Shown piece after piece: positions 30,689 through 40,502 of a DNA stretch of 64,000 nt. The DNA comes from Brachybacterium sp. Z12 (lineage in GTDB: Bacteria; Actinomycetota; Actinomycetes; Actinomycetales; Dermabacteraceae). Within the stretch, counting starts at the first letter, position 1, and each line of letters begins with the position of its first letter. The stretch is taken from contig NZ_CP060496.1 of NCBI RefSeq assembly GCF_014400405.1, forward strand, positions 1,860,001 to 1,924,000, written 5' to 3'. The notes beneath the pieces are model-generated. The model searched no databases. It was not told where the DNA came from and was given only the letters and a program-made list of their open reading frames with translations. Both the position numbers and the translations under genes were made by a program.

Positions 30689-31180
30689 TCAGCTCACGCG
30701 GTGCAGCCACCGCATCGGCACACCCTCACCGGCATGACGGTAGATCTCGAGATCCTCGTCCCAGGGGGCGCCCAGGGCGATGTCGAGCTCGTGGCGGAGG
30801 GCGTGCGGGTCGTTCCCTGCCCGTTCCATGCAGCCGCGCACATGGTCCTCGGTGAGGACGATGTTCCCCGCATGATCGGTGGCGGCGTGATGGATGCCGA
30901 GCTCCGGGGTGCAGCTCCAACGGGCGCCATCCACCGTGGCGGTGGCCTCCTGGGTGACCTCGAAGCGCACCTCGTTCATGCCGCGCAGCGCACTCACCAG
31001 CTGGGCCCCGGTGTCCTCGCGTCCGCGCCAGGTCATCTCGGCACGTTGCAGACCACGGCCCACCGGCTGGTCCTCCCAGCGAATGCGTGCGGGCACGCCG
31101 AGAACTCCGCTGGCGGCCCATTCGATATGCGGCGTGAGGGCCCGCGGAGCGGAGTGAACATACAGAACGCCCTGGGTCAT
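30689..31180 (-). CDS. DUF3145 family protein
   Basis: This 163-residue protein starts MTQGVLYVHSAPRALTPHIEWA, then VPARIRWEDQPVGRGLQRAEMTW, RFEVTQEATATVDGARWSCTPELGIHHAATDHAGNIVLTEDHV, and ends DEDLEIYRHAGEGVPMRWLHRVS. This is the actinobacteria-specific DUF3145 family, commonly found right after the fab cluster. ATG 31180 has AAGGA upstream. It faces fabF tail to tail. No enzyme motif is recognisable and the function is unknown. Confidence 0.9.
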   Translation of the reverse strand: MTQGVLYVHSAPRALTPHIEWAASGVLGVPARIRWEDQPVGRGLQRAEMTWRGREDTGAQLVSALRGMNEVRFEVTQEATATVDGARWSCTPELGIHHAATDHAGNIVLTEDHVRGCMERAGNDPHALRHELDIALGAPWDEDLEIYRHAGEGVPMRWLHRVS

Positions 31181-31269
31181 CTCGTTCCTTCCGGTGTCCG
31201 ATGCGTCTTCCCCAACGAATCGGTACCGCGGATGGATCTGATGACAGCAGGTGCCTGTCGGTACAGAGC

Positions 31270-31760
31270 TTAGAGGGTCTCCCTGATCTGGCGCAACGCC
31301 CGCTTCTTCACAGACCTCTCGAGGCCGTCGATGTACAGCGCCCCGTCGAGATGGCCGACCTCGTGCTGGATGAGGCGAGCGATGAGCCCCTCCCCTCCAG
31401 CTCGACGTCCCCGCCCTCCAGATCCGTGCCGACGCAGCGCGCGTAGGCGGAACGGGTGCGCGGGAAGAACAGGCCCGGAACGGAGAGACAGCCCTCGTCG
31501 TCATACTGGAGCTCCTCGGAGAGCTCGACGATGACAGGATTCAGGATGTAGCCGACTCCGTCCTTCTCCTCCAGATTCCAGGAGAAGGCGCGCAGGTTCA
31601 CGCCAATCTGGTTCGCGGCGACGCCGGCCCGGCCCTCGTCGTCGACGGTGTCCAGGAGGTCCCGCACCAGGGAGCGGGTGCCGTCGGTGATCTTCTTGAT
31701 CGGGTCGCAGGGAGTGCGCAGCACGGGGTCGCCGATGATGCGGATGGGACGGATGGTCAT
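31270..31760 (-). CDS. def: Peptide deformylase (frameshifted)
   Basis: Def removes the N-formyl group from new proteins. Repaired length is about 163 residues. Motif 1 is [14 protein letters not shown], motif 2 [12 protein letters not shown] (metal Cys), and motif 3, in the next frame, [18 protein letters not shown] (metal His-Glu-His). One G is lost from a GGGG run near 31395. ATG 31760 overlaps the OsmC-like gene's TGA by 4 bp, so the two are coupled. Confidence 0.93.
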
Positions 31761-32223
31761 GCCTGCTGCTCCTGGCCTGCGCCGAGGACCCGATGGGTGA
31801 CCTCGACCCCGGGAACGACCGTCCGCTCGACGGTGCAGCCGGCGGCGACCGCACGCCCGAACACCTTCACCACGGTGGCGACCTCCTGCTCGGTGAGCCC
31901 CTCGAGCGGGAGCTGCACCTCCTCGGCGATGCTGAGGTACCGGTTCTCGGCCTCATCAGAGGTGCCGTGCGCCCACAGGCGCATGTCGAAGTCCTCCCCA
32001 CGCGCCGCGCCAGGTTGATGTCGCTGCTCATCCCGGCGCAGCCGATCAGTGCGAGCTTCAGCAGCTCCCCGGGATTGATCTCGCCCTCGCCGTGGCCGAT
32101 CGGGATCTCCACGCCGCGCTGGTTGCGGCCCACCAGGGTGCGGTGACCGGAGCGGTCCGCCCACACGCTGCCGGGGCCGAAGTCCTCCGGGAGCTCGAAT
32201 CGATCGTCGGGGACGGAGGGCAT
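31757..32223 (-). CDS. OsmC family protein (frameshifted)
   Basis: Repaired length is about 155 residues. The OsmC peroxidatic Cys lies in [19 protein letters not shown] and the second Cys in [14 protein letters not shown], the arrangement used to reduce organic hydroperoxides. One base is lost near 32008, before [19 protein letters not shown]. It starts at ATG 32223 and its stop overlaps def. A second OsmC-type gene lies 0.6 kb away at 32783-33343, beyond two tRNAs. Confidence 0.85.
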
Positions 32224-32295
32224 CGTCCTTCTCCTTCGCGAGAACCATCAGGAAGTGAGACAGCCCCGGAAGTATCCGGGGCTGTGCTCCTTGGG

Positions 32296-32367
32296 CTCCC
32301 GCACTTGGATTCGAACCAAGAACCGCTCGATTAACAGTCGAGTGCTCTGCCGTTGAGCTATGCGGGA
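32296..32367 (-). tRNA. tRNA-Asn (anticodon GTT)
   Basis: A 72-base cloverleaf on the minus strand: acceptor TCCCGCA with TGCGGGA, D-arm TAGCTCAACGGC, anticodon stem TCGA with loop CTGTTAA giving GTT, and T-arm CTTGGTTCGAATCCAAG. CCA is not encoded. Confidence 0.95.
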
Positions 32368-32541
32368 TCGACCAGACCGACTGTAGCAGGATCTGGCGGG
32401 TGCTCGCATCTCCGTTCTACCCTCCCACCGGCCACTATGACGAAGATTACGCCGCACCGTCAGGGCTCCGGCAGGCCGGAAGGGCGTGTGTACAGGCACC
32501 TGGGGTGCGGTAGATTCAGGTGCGCTCCTCAGGGAGCGGAC

Positions 32542-32615
32542 GGCCCAGTAGCTCAGCGGGTTAGAGCAGCGGACTCATAATCCGTCGGTCCCGGGTTCAA
32601 GCCCCGGCTGGGCCA
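32542..32615 (+). tRNA. tRNA with CAT anticodon (Ile2 or elongator Met)
   Basis: A 74-base cloverleaf: acceptor GGCCCAG with CTGGGCC, D-arm TAGCTCAGCGGGTTAGAGCA, anticodon loop CTCATAA giving CAT, T-arm CCGGGTTCAAGCCCCGG. Initiator tRNA is ruled out by the paired first base. The acceptor GGCCC and GGTC variable region resemble E. coli tRNA-Ile(CAT), whose C is modified to lysidine to read AUA, but elongator Met cannot be excluded by eye. Confidence 0.93.
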
Positions 32616-32668
32616 CTGTGAACCGGGACTTCGACGAAGAGTCCCGTCACACCGAGAGAGGAACCGGT

Positions 32669-32767
32669 ATGACCTTGATCCTTGAACTTCTCACAGAGAT
32701 CTTGGCTGTGCTCGGCCCCAGCAGGAAGCGCAGGAAGAGGCCCCGCAACGGCGGCAGCAGGCCCTGA
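32669..32767 (+). CDS. 32-residue basic amphipathic small protein
   Basis: A short ORF with ATG 32669 and AGAGGAAC 7-12 bp upstream encodes MTLILELLTEILAVLGPSRK followed by a strongly basic tail (RRKRPRNGGSRP). Residues 2-16 form a hydrophobic helix, then about eight Lys/Arg. It starts 53 bp after the CAT tRNA on the same strand and may be expressed from the tRNA transcript. The good ribosome site and the clean hydrophobic-then-basic plan argue for a real gene. Membrane association is inferred; the function is unknown. Confidence 0.5.
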   Translation: MTLILELLTEILAVLGPSRKRRKRPRNGGSRP

Positions 32768-32782
32768 CCGGTTCGACAATGA

Positions 32783-33343
32783 TCAGGCGCGGGTGACGGT
32801 GGTCTTGACCGGGGTCGGGTTCTGGAAAATATCGAGCACCGGGCAATGGGCATCGACGATCCGGCGCAGCTCGTCGTAGCGCTCGTTCGACTCCGGTCCC
32901 GTGAGCTCGATATCGAGCCGCACCTCGGAGAAGCCGGCGCGCACGGACTCGTCGGCACCGAACAGACGCGCCGCGTCCAGGTCGGCTTCGGCCCTGATGA
33001 CGATGTCATCGAAGGGAATGCCGAGCTGCTGCGCGTAGAGCCGGTAGACGACGACCTGGCAGCCGACCAGCGCGCCGAGCGCGTACTCGACCGGACTGGT
33101 GCCGGCGTCATCCCCGGCCAGCGCCGCGGGCTCGTCGACGACGAAGGAGTGCTTGCCTGCACGCACAGTCGTAGCAACCGAACCGACGCCAGCACCTTCG
33201 ACCGCGTAGGTCAGATGGGCCTTCGAGCGATCGGCAGCCATGCGCCCGGCCCACGCGCTTCCGGCATTCGTGAGGCGATCGGCGCGAGCCTCGGCGGTGA
33301 TCTCAGGGACGACGGGCGACTGGATGCTTGCTGTGGTGGTCAT
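32783..33343 (-). CDS. OsmC family protein
   Basis: This 186-residue protein belongs to the OsmC/YhfA superfamily. The first conserved Cys is in EYALGALVGCQVVVYRLYAQ and the second in RIVDAHCPVLDIFQNPTPVKT. The segment SFVVDEPAALAGDDAGTSPVEY is family-typical. The Met at 33343 (MTTTASIQSPVVPEI) is chosen over the longer ORF. It probably acts on organic peroxides or reactive sulfur or electrophiles. It stands alone, convergent with the small ORF at 32669. Confidence 0.85.
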   Translation of the reverse strand: MTTTASIQSPVVPEITAEARADRLTNAGSAWAGRMAADRSKAHLTYAVEGAGVGSVATTVRAGKHSFVVDEPAALAGDDAGTSPVEYALGALVGCQVVVYRLYAQQLGIPFDDIVIRAEADLDAARLFGADESVRAGFSEVRLDIELTGPESNERYDELRRIVDAHCPVLDIFQNPTPVKTTVTRA

Positions 33344-33489
33344 GACGTCGACGATAGAAGCGCTGGCCGTGGGCACCAAGGCCAGCGAAATCTTCCGTCA
33401 TCGAGCGTCACATGCAGCCATCGCCTGCGCCCACGAGGAGATCGCCTCTCCTCCCGCTCGCAAGCTCTCGCAAGCTCGCTGTTCGCCGA

Positions 33490-35465
33490 TCAGTCGTCGC
33501 TAGAGCGCAGCGCGCGGCGCTTGACCTGCACCTGGCCAAGCCGCGTCATGAGCTCCTGATAACGCTCGGCGTCGCCGGGATCGGTGCGCTGGAGTCGCTG
33601 CTTGAGGACCGAGTACTCGCGCGTGATCGACAGCTCGCTGAGACGGTCCAACAGCGAACCCGCCAACTTCTGCAGACCTTCCTCGTCACGTGCGGGCAGG
33701 TCGAGGTTCGCGATCTCCACGATCAGCGGCCGCACGGTCTCGCCAGAGACTTCGAGCACCTGCTCGAGGTAGCGCGCGGGGTGCAGCGTCCCCTCAACCG
33801 CATCCAGCAGGGTCCCGGCGGCGAGCATTACGTCCCACACGCCCTGCAGTGCGGGGACGTGGAAGGAGTCGTCCGGCAGCGAGGCCACCTTCTCGGCCTC
33901 CAGCAGCTGGGGCGCCTGCATCATCACCGCGAGCGACTGCGTCTCGACCTGGCCCACGGGATCGCGCGGATTGACCACATCTGCCAGCCGGGCGTTAGGG
34001 AGGCTGGGCCCATCCCCGTCGGCCCCGTGTCCGCGCTCCCCGAGCGTTCCAGCTCGGGTCGGGGCTCCTCCGCTCGGTGCGCGCCGCGGCCCTCGCTGCG
34101 GGCGGCGTCATGGACTGCACGCAGCACCGTGCGCTCCTCCATGCCGAGCCAGCCGGCGAGGCGGCGCGCATACTCGGGTCGCATCGCACGGTCCCGGATG
34201 CGGGCCACCACCGGTGCTGCCATGCGCAGCGCGGTGACCTGGCCCTCCACGGTGTCGAGATCGACCTGCGCGATCGCGGAGCGGATCGCGAACTCGAACA
34301 GGGGCCGACGGCTCTCGATGAGGTCGCGCACCGCCTGATCCCCCTGCTGGATCCGCAGGTCGCAGGGGTCCATCCCGCTGGATTCGACGGCGACGTAGGT
34401 CTGCGCGACGAACCGCTGATCCTCCTCGAAGGCGCGCAGGGCGGCCTTCTGCCCGGCGGCGTCACCGTCGAAGGTGAAGATCACCTCGCCGGCCAGCCCA
34501 CGGCCGTCGGTGTTCAGCCGCAGACCGGCCGAGGGGTTGGAGTCCCCCATCACCCGGCGCACGATCTTCACGTGATCGGGGCCGAAAGCGGTGCCGCAGG
34601 AGGCGACAGCGGTGGTGACCCCTGCGAGGTGCGCGGCCATCACGTCGGTGTAGCCCTCGACCACCACCACCTTGTGCTGGGAGGAGATCTCCTTGCGCGC
34701 GATGTCCAGGCCGTAGAGCACGTTGGACTTGTGGTAGATCGCGGTCTCGGGGGTGTTGAGGTACTTCGGGCCTTTGTCGGATTCGAGCAGCCGCCGCGCG
34801 CCGAAGCCGATGGTGTTGCCGGTGATGTCGCGGATCGGCCAGACGAGCCGCCCGCGGAAGCGGTCGTACACCCCGCGCTGCCCCTGGGAGACGAGCCCGC
34901 TCGCGGTGAGCTCGGCCTCGGTGAACCCGCGGGAGCGCAGCACACCGGTCAGGGAGTCCCATCCCTCGGGGGCGAAGCCCACCCCGAAGTGGTCTGCGGC
35001 GTCCTGGTCGAAGCCGCGTTCGGTGAGGAAGCGCCGGCCCACCTCCGCGGCGGGGCCCCGCAGCTGCTCGCGGAAGTACTCCTCGGCGATCGCATGGGCG
35101 TCGATCAGGCGCCTGCGGGTGCCGAAGTCGGGGCGGTCGCCCTTGCCACCGGTGGAGTCCTCGTAGTGCAGCTGGACGCCGTAGCGCCCGGCGAGCATCT
35201 CGACCGCCTCGACGAAGCTGAGGTGGCTGACCTTCTGCACGAAGGAGATGACGTCCCCACCCTCACCGCAGCCGAAGCAATGCCAGTGGCCCAGCTGCGG
35301 GCGGATGTTGAACGACGGGGTCTTCTCGTCGTGGAAGGGGCACAGACCCTTCATCGAGCCGATCCCGGCGGTGCGCAGGGTCACGTGCTCGGAGACCACC
35401 TCGTCCAGCCGAGAGCGCTCGCGCACCAGGTCCACGTCGGAGCGGCGGATCAGACCCTGGGCCAC
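33490..35465 (-). CDS. dnaG: DNA primase (frameshifted)
   Basis: DnaG makes RNA primers for replication. Repaired length is about 658 residues. The CHC2 zinc finger is GLCPFHDEKTPSFNI...HCFGCGEGGDVISF (about residues 40-66). The catalytic core has FRGRLVWPIRD, and the TOPRIM motifs VVVVEGYTDVMAAHLAG and FTFDGDAAGQKAALRAF. The C-terminal DnaB-binding part (LPDDSFHVPALQGVWDVM onward) lies in another frame because one base is lost near 33985. ATG 35465 begins MAQGLIRRSDVDLVRERS. Located right after dgt, as in many actinobacteria. Confidence 0.95.
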
Positions 35466-35469
35466 CGGC

Positions 35470-36773
35470 TCAGAGCTCCGATCCGAGGCCGGGCAGCGGG
35501 GTGTCTGCGGCGGTGACGTGAGTGAGGTCGCGGTCGAACAGCTCTGCGTGCAGGCGCCGCGCGGTCACATCCGTGTAGGAGGCGATCTGGTCGACGACCA
35601 CCCGCCGGCGGGCATCATCGTCCGCGGCGCTCTGCCAGAGCTCGGCAAACAACGGGCTCAGGTAGTGGGTGCCGGTGTTCCACAGGCGGGAGTAGAGATC
35701 CCGGATGATCTCCTCCTGGGCCTCGTACACGGGCTGCTGCGAGGCGGAGGACATCACGTACGCGGCGGCCAGGCCCTTGAGCACGGCGATCTCGAGGTGG
35801 GTCTGCCCGGGCACCACCACCTCTCCGGCGTAACGCGACATGGCGCCCTCGCCGTGGGTGGCGCGGGTGGCGGTGATCGCGGAGCGGGTGAAGCGGCCGA
35901 TCAGCTGACTGGTCATGTCCTTCAGCGCGGCGGCCGAACGCATCGAACCGGTGAAGGTGGGCATCCAGTACGGCTCGGCCTCGAGCCGGGAGAGGGCCTC
36001 GTCGAGGGAGTCGATGGACTCGTCGGGCATGTACCAGTCCTGCACGACGTACAGCGCGGCCGCCCGCTCCATCGGATCGGCGAGCCGTTCGAGGTCGAGG
36101 GTGCGCCCGGTGATGGCGTCCTCGATGTCGTGGACCGAGTACGCGACGTCGTCGGCGAGGTCCATCACCTGCGCTTCGAAGCATTGCCGGCCGGGCACCG
36201 CGCCCTCACGCGCCCAGGTGTAGATCTCGAGGTCATCGGCGTAGGCCCCGAACTTCACCGAGGTCGGGTCAGGGCCCTGGCCCCGGGTCCAGGGGTACTT
36301 GATCGCGGCGTCGACGCTCGCGCGGGTGAGGTTCAGGCCGTAGGGACGGTCCTCGCCCACCACCTTGGGTTCGAGCCGGGTGAGCAGGCGCAGGGTCTGC
36401 GCATTGCCCTCGAAACCGCCGAAATCCGCGGCGAGAGCGTCGAGGACCTTCTCGCCGTTGTGCCCGAAGGGCGGATGGCCGAGGTCGTGGGACAGGCATG
36501 CGGCATCGACGATATCGGGGTCGCAGCCGAGCTCAGCACCGATGTCCCGTCCCACCTGGGCCACTTCGAGCGAGTGGGTGAGCCGGGTGCGCACGAAGTC
36601 GTTCGCCCCTGCGCCGAGCACCTGGGTCTTGGCGCCGAGCCGGCGCAGTGCGGAGGAGTGCAGCACGCGGGCGCGGTCCCGCTGGAAGGGGTGCGGGCCT
36701 GCGACTTCGGCGGCTCGGGGACCCAGCGTTCGAAGTCCGGTGCGGTGTAGCCGGCGGTGGGCGCGGTGGTCAT
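35470..36773 (-). CDS. dgt: Deoxyguanosine triphosphate triphosphohydrolase-like protein (frameshifted)
   Basis: This HD-domain dNTPase of about 434 residues has VRTRLTHSLEVAQVGRDIG and AACLSHDLGHPPFGHNGEKVL (the H...HD metal motif), DLADDVAYSVHDIEDAI (final Asp), and a dGTPase-type N-terminus whose first 28 residues (MTTAPTAGYTAPDFERW) are in another frame. One C is missing near 36690, within RTPFQRDRARVLHSSALRRL. ATG 36773 has GGGAGGA inside the end of dusB. The stop lies 4 bp before the dnaG start. It controls dNTP levels. Confidence 0.92.
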
Positions 36774-36777
36774 CTGC

Positions 36778-38024
36778 TCATCCTCCCGAGGTGTCGAGCT
36801 CGGCCTCGTGGAGGCGGGTGGCGTGGGCGTCGCTGAGCTCCCGCGAGGCCATCCAGCCCTCGGGGACCACAGCCTTCTTCGGGGTTCCGGCACGGCCGCG
36901 CGGGCCCTCGACGGCGGAGCCCGGGTAGGGGCTGTCGAGGTCCAGCTCGGCGAGCTTCGCGTCGAGGTCGGCGAGGGATTCCATGGTCGCGAGGCGATGC
37001 CGCATCTCCCCGCCGACGGGGTAGCCCTTGAAGTACCAGGCGACGTGCTTGCGCAGATCGCGCAGGGCGCGGCCCTCATCCTCGAAGAACTCGATCAGCA
37101 GCTCCGCGTGCCGGCGCAGGATCACGGCGATGTCCCCCATCGAAGGCTGGACCCGGTCCGGCTTGCCGGCGAATCCTGCGGCGAGGTCGGCGAACAGCCA
37201 GGGCCGTCCCTGGCAGCCGCGGCCCACCACGACGCCGTCGCAGCCGGTCTGCTCCATCATCTCGATCGCGTCCTCGGCGGACCAGATGTCCCCGTTGCCG
37301 AGCACCGGGATGTCGGTGATCAGCTCCTTGAGCTCGGTGATGGCGTCCCAGCGGGCGTTGCCGGAGTAGTGCTGGACGACGGTGCGGCCGTGCAGCGCGA
37401 TCGCGGCCGCGCCGACCTCCTGGGCGATCAGGCCTGCGTCGCGGAAGGTCTGGTGGTCGTCATCGATCCCGATACGCGTCTTGACCGTGACGGGCACCTC
37501 GGGGCCCGCCGCCTCCACAGCCGCGCGGACGATCCGGGTGAACAGCTCCGTCTTCCACGGCAACACTCCCCCACCGCCGCGGCGGGTGACCTTCGGGACC
37601 GGGCAGCCGAAGTTGAGGTCGATGTGGTCGGCGAGGTCGCGCTCGCGGATCATCTCCACCGCGCGGCGCACGGTGGCGGGGTCCACGCCGTACAGCTGCA
37701 CGGAGCGGGGGTCTCGCGCTCCCCCATCGTGACCAGGCGCCAGGATTCCTTGTGCCCCTCGACCAGGGCTCGCGTGGTCACCATCTCGCCGACGTAGAGT
37801 CCTCCGTCGTCGTCGCTGTGCAGGGCGCCGAACTCGCGGCACAGCAGGCGGAAGGCCATGTTGGTGATCCCGGCCATCGGGGCGAGCACCACGGGAGTGT
37901 CGATCGTGTGGGGGCCGATGGTGAGGGTGCGACGGGTCGCGACGTCACCGGCGGCGGGCACAGGGCCGCGCGGCCGGTCGACGGCGGTGAGGGTCGCCGG
38001 GAACGAGGCGTCGAGGGTGGTCAT
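36778..38024 (-). CDS. dusB: tRNA-dihydrouridine synthase, DusB type (frameshifted)
   Basis: This FMN enzyme of about 415 residues reduces uridines in the tRNA D-loop. It has TPVVLAPMAGITNMAFRLLC, YVGEMVTTRALVEG, DLNFGCPVPKVTRRGGGGVL (catalytic Cys in N-x-G-C-P), VTVKTRIGIDDDH, IALHGRTVVQHYSG and VLGNGDIWS. The frame breaks near 37712 in a CCCC run (before RSVQLYGVDPATV). ATG 38024 (MTTLDASFPATL) is the start. It is followed 4 bp later by the dgt start and forms one operon with dgt and dnaG. Confidence 0.93.
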
Positions 38025-38219
38025 CGTCTCGATTGTCCCATCACCGCCCGACGTCCGGGAGGGAGGGACGAGGTGATGTGCGTCGAGGTGTCCTGGGGAG
38101 GGGAGATCCGGGCGGTAGGTCCCGGTCCTCCGCGCCGTCCGGCAGGACAATGAAGGCAGCGGCGCATCGCCCTTCCCTCTCCCGGCGCCGTCCCGGCAGT
38201 CACGAGAAGGAGGCGCGAG

Positions 38220-39296
38220 ATGTCCGCATCAGCTTCAGGGGGCGCGGAAGCACCCCGCTTCGGTTTCGTCACCCAGGTCGAGCACACCCCAGGTCCCAGC
38301 ACGGGACCTGGCGCGGCCAGCGGCGGACTCGCCGACGGCATCGCGCTCTTCGTCGCCGCCGAGGAGCTCGGCTACGACGTCGGCTACGTCCGGGTCCGCC
38401 ACCTCCAGGACGCTCTGTCCTCTCCGCTGCTGTTCCTCGCGGCACTGGGCCAGCACACCCGCCGCATCCAGCTCGGCACCGCTGTGATCCCGCTGCGCTT
38501 CGAGAACCCGGGCCGGCTGGCTGAGGACCTCGCCACCGCGGATCTGCTCACCGGCGGCCGGCTCCGGCCCGGGGTGAGCTCCGGTCACTCGGCGCATGAT
38601 GCGAGCTACGCCCGAGCCTTCGGTGCTCTGCGCGACGAGCGCTCCGACCACGTCGACCGAGTGCTGAATGATCTGCTGGCGCTGCTGGAGGGCGAGATCG
38701 TCGCCGGGGCTGACTCTCATATCGAGGGCGTCGACCGCGGCAGCCCGCTGCGGGTCCAGCCGCAGGTTCCGGCGGTGCGTACGCGGCTCGCCTACGGTGC
38801 GGCGAGCCCGCACCGAGCGGCGCTGGCCGGTCAGCTGGGACTGGGCCTGCAGCTGGCCACGATGACTCCGGATGACGGCTCCGGCCGATCCTTCGAGCAG
38901 CTCCAGCTGGAGGCTCTGACCGCCTATCGGGAGGCCTCTCGGTCGGCTGGATTCGGTGAAGGGCACGTGATGGTCAGCCGTCAGATGATCCCGGTCGAGG
39001 ACGAGTCGGAGCTTGAGCATCACGTCTCGCTGCTGCCCAGGGAACGCACCGCGGATCCCGCCGTCTCCGGGGAGCACCTGAGCACGGAGATCGGTGGCCG
39101 GCCTGCAGTGTTCAGCAGGATCGTGCTGGATGACCCCGCGACCGTCGCGCAGGCGCTGTTCGCGGATGTGGTCGTGCAGGCCGCCGACGAGATCGTGCTG
39201 GTGCTGCCTTTCGGCGTCCCCGTCGCAGATCAGCTCCGGGTGCTGCAGACCTTCGGACGCCACGTGGTCCCTCGCCTGCGGGCCGCGACCGTCTGA
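38220..39296 (+). CDS. Luciferase-like (LLM class) flavin-dependent oxidoreductase
   Basis: This 358-residue TIM-barrel monooxygenase has the bacterial-luciferase plan: FVAAEELGYDVGYVRVRHLQD, FLAALGQHTRRIQLGTAVIPLRFENPGRLAEDLATADLLTGGRLRPGVSSGHS and a C-terminal FGVPVADQLRVLQTFGRHVVPRL. It probably oxidises a small organic substrate with reduced FMN or F420; which flavin cannot be told. ATG 38220 has GGAGG 6 bp upstream. It is divergent from dusB with a 195-bp gap. The G-R-L-R-P-G-V-S-S-G segment varies from the usual R-x-x-x-G-x-G-x-G. Confidence 0.85.
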   Translation: MSASASGGAEAPRFGFVTQVEHTPGPSTGPGAASGGLADGIALFVAAEELGYDVGYVRVRHLQDALSSPLLFLAALGQHTRRIQLGTAVIPLRFENPGRLAEDLATADLLTGGRLRPGVSSGHSAHDASYARAFGALRDERSDHVDRVLNDLLALLEGEIVAGADSHIEGVDRGSPLRVQPQVPAVRTRLAYGAASPHRAALAGQLGLGLQLATMTPDDGSGRSFEQLQLEALTAYREASRSAGFGEGHVMVSRQMIPVEDESELEHHVSLLPRERTADPAVSGEHLSTEIGGRPAVFSRIVLDDPATVAQALFADVVVQAADEIVLVLPFGVPVADQLRVLQTFGRHVVPRLRAATV

Positions 39297-39339
39297 GGGC
39301 CGGCGTCGGCCGTCGTCCCGGCGTGAGAACCCTGGAAGC

Positions 39340-40386
39340 TCACCCGCCCACCAGCCGTCGACGGGCCCGATGATCGACCAGGACCGTGACGTTGTCGCTG
39401 ATCTGCTCCGCCGTGCCCACGCCTGCTGGCAGCGCCCGGACCTCCGGATCCTCCACCAGGTCGAGCAGCAGCGCCGGCAGATCGCGCACCCCCAGGTGCG
39501 GACGCTCGAAGAAGGCCTCTGTCGCGGGGTCTAGCGTCGGGAGACCTCGAGCGCCCTGTGTGGCGGCGAGGAGCTCCACCGCGTCCGCCAGCGCGGTTTG
39601 GCGGGCACGCCAGTCACGCGCCCGGAGCACTTCGTGCACGGCGCTGCGCAGCACCGCTCCTCCAGGCAGCTCAGCGGCCGAGCGGGCCAGCCATTTGCCG
39701 TAGGGAGGCCAGCGCCGATGCAGGAGATGGGCCAGATGCAGCATCGTGCGCACGTGCCGCGCGGCGATCACTGCGGAGCCATCCTCGTCCCCGCGCAGGC
39801 CGGCACGGCCGACGTCCGGGAACTCCTGGCCGAGGCGATGCCAGTCGGCGGCCAGCGCGTACATCCAGACATCCCGCGGATACCAGGACAGCCGCTCCCG
39901 GAGCGCACCGAGCACACCGGGGCCGTCATGGAAGACAGGGCCCGCGGTGATCTCGAGGACGGCCTGCCCGGTGAGGGACAGCCAGTCGGTCAGCTGCAGC
40001 CCGTGCGGGTCGGTGAGCCGCGCAGGGTCTATGCCGATGCGAGAGGCGGCAAACTCGGCGGCGGAGGCCACCTCGGCCCGCTGCCGAACGACGGGCTCCC
40101 AGGTGGTCTCGAAGCGGGTGGGCAGGCCCTGCCACCGCTGAGGCAGCTCCCGCTCGAGCAGCGCATCGATCTCGGCGGCATTACTGTCTTCGACCAGGAG
40201 CGTCAGTCGCAGGCCCCAATCGTGATCCCTGGACTGTGCATCGTCATAGCCGAGGACATCCGATCCGGAACCGAGGCGTGCCGCCGCGACCGCGAGCCCG
40301 GGACGGCGCCGCGCCAGCAGCGGTCGCACCACCTGCTCCCAGTACGCCCGGGACAGCTCGATGCCGGAGGTGGGCTCATGATCCAT
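39340..40386 (-). CDS. DUF4037 domain protein with nucleotidyltransferase-like motif
   Basis: This 348-residue protein has GSGSDVLGYDDAQSRDHDWGLRLTLLV (about residues 38-64), the G-S-x(4)-G-x-D-D-x-x-S-x-D-H-x-x-G signature linked to a nucleotidyltransferase fold with D-H-D as likely metal ligands. A DUF4037 C-terminal helical domain follows, with LSWYPRDVWMYALAADWHRLGQE and the basic YGKWLARSAAELPGG. Targets are unknown; related proteins are often near antibiotic-resistance or toxin-antitoxin genes, but nothing of that kind is adjacent here. Start ATG 40386. Confidence 0.75.
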   Translation of the reverse strand: MDHEPTSGIELSRAYWEQVVRPLLARRRPGLAVAAARLGSGSDVLGYDDAQSRDHDWGLRLTLLVEDSNAAEIDALLERELPQRWQGLPTRFETTWEPVVRQRAEVASAAEFAASRIGIDPARLTDPHGLQLTDWLSLTGQAVLEITAGPVFHDGPGVLGALRERLSWYPRDVWMYALAADWHRLGQEFPDVGRAGLRGDEDGSAVIAARHVRTMLHLAHLLHRRWPPYGKWLARSAAELPGGAVLRSAVHEVLRARDWRARQTALADAVELLAATQGARGLPTLDPATEAFFERPHLGVRDLPALLLDLVEDPEVRALPAGVGTAEQISDNVTVLVDHRARRRLVGG

Positions 40387-40436
40387 GAGCTCACTGTGCC
40401 ATCACCGCACCGGCGCGGGGCCTCGGACGCCGTGAT

Positions 40437-40490
40437 CACGCAGGAGGCCCCGGGGAGGACGTACCTGTCCTCCCCGGGGCCTCCTGCGTG
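40437..40490. terminator. Long perfect hairpin downstream of glyS
   Basis: A 24-bp perfect inverted repeat, arms 40437-40460 and 40467-40490, with a 6-base loop (GTACCT). It lies 13 bp beyond the glyS stop on the minus strand and upstream of the DUF4037 gene start, so it should terminate glyS. Confidence 0.85.
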
Positions 40491-40502
40491 CCGGCTCTTC
40501 GC

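Noticed and set aside
33490..35465. dnaG as a pseudogene
   Set aside because: Primase is essential, all motifs are intact, and one missing base restores the full protein; error is more likely than decay.
40437..40490. Possible mobile-element end
   Set aside because: A perfect hairpin directly after the glyS stop, with a short loop, is better explained as a terminator.
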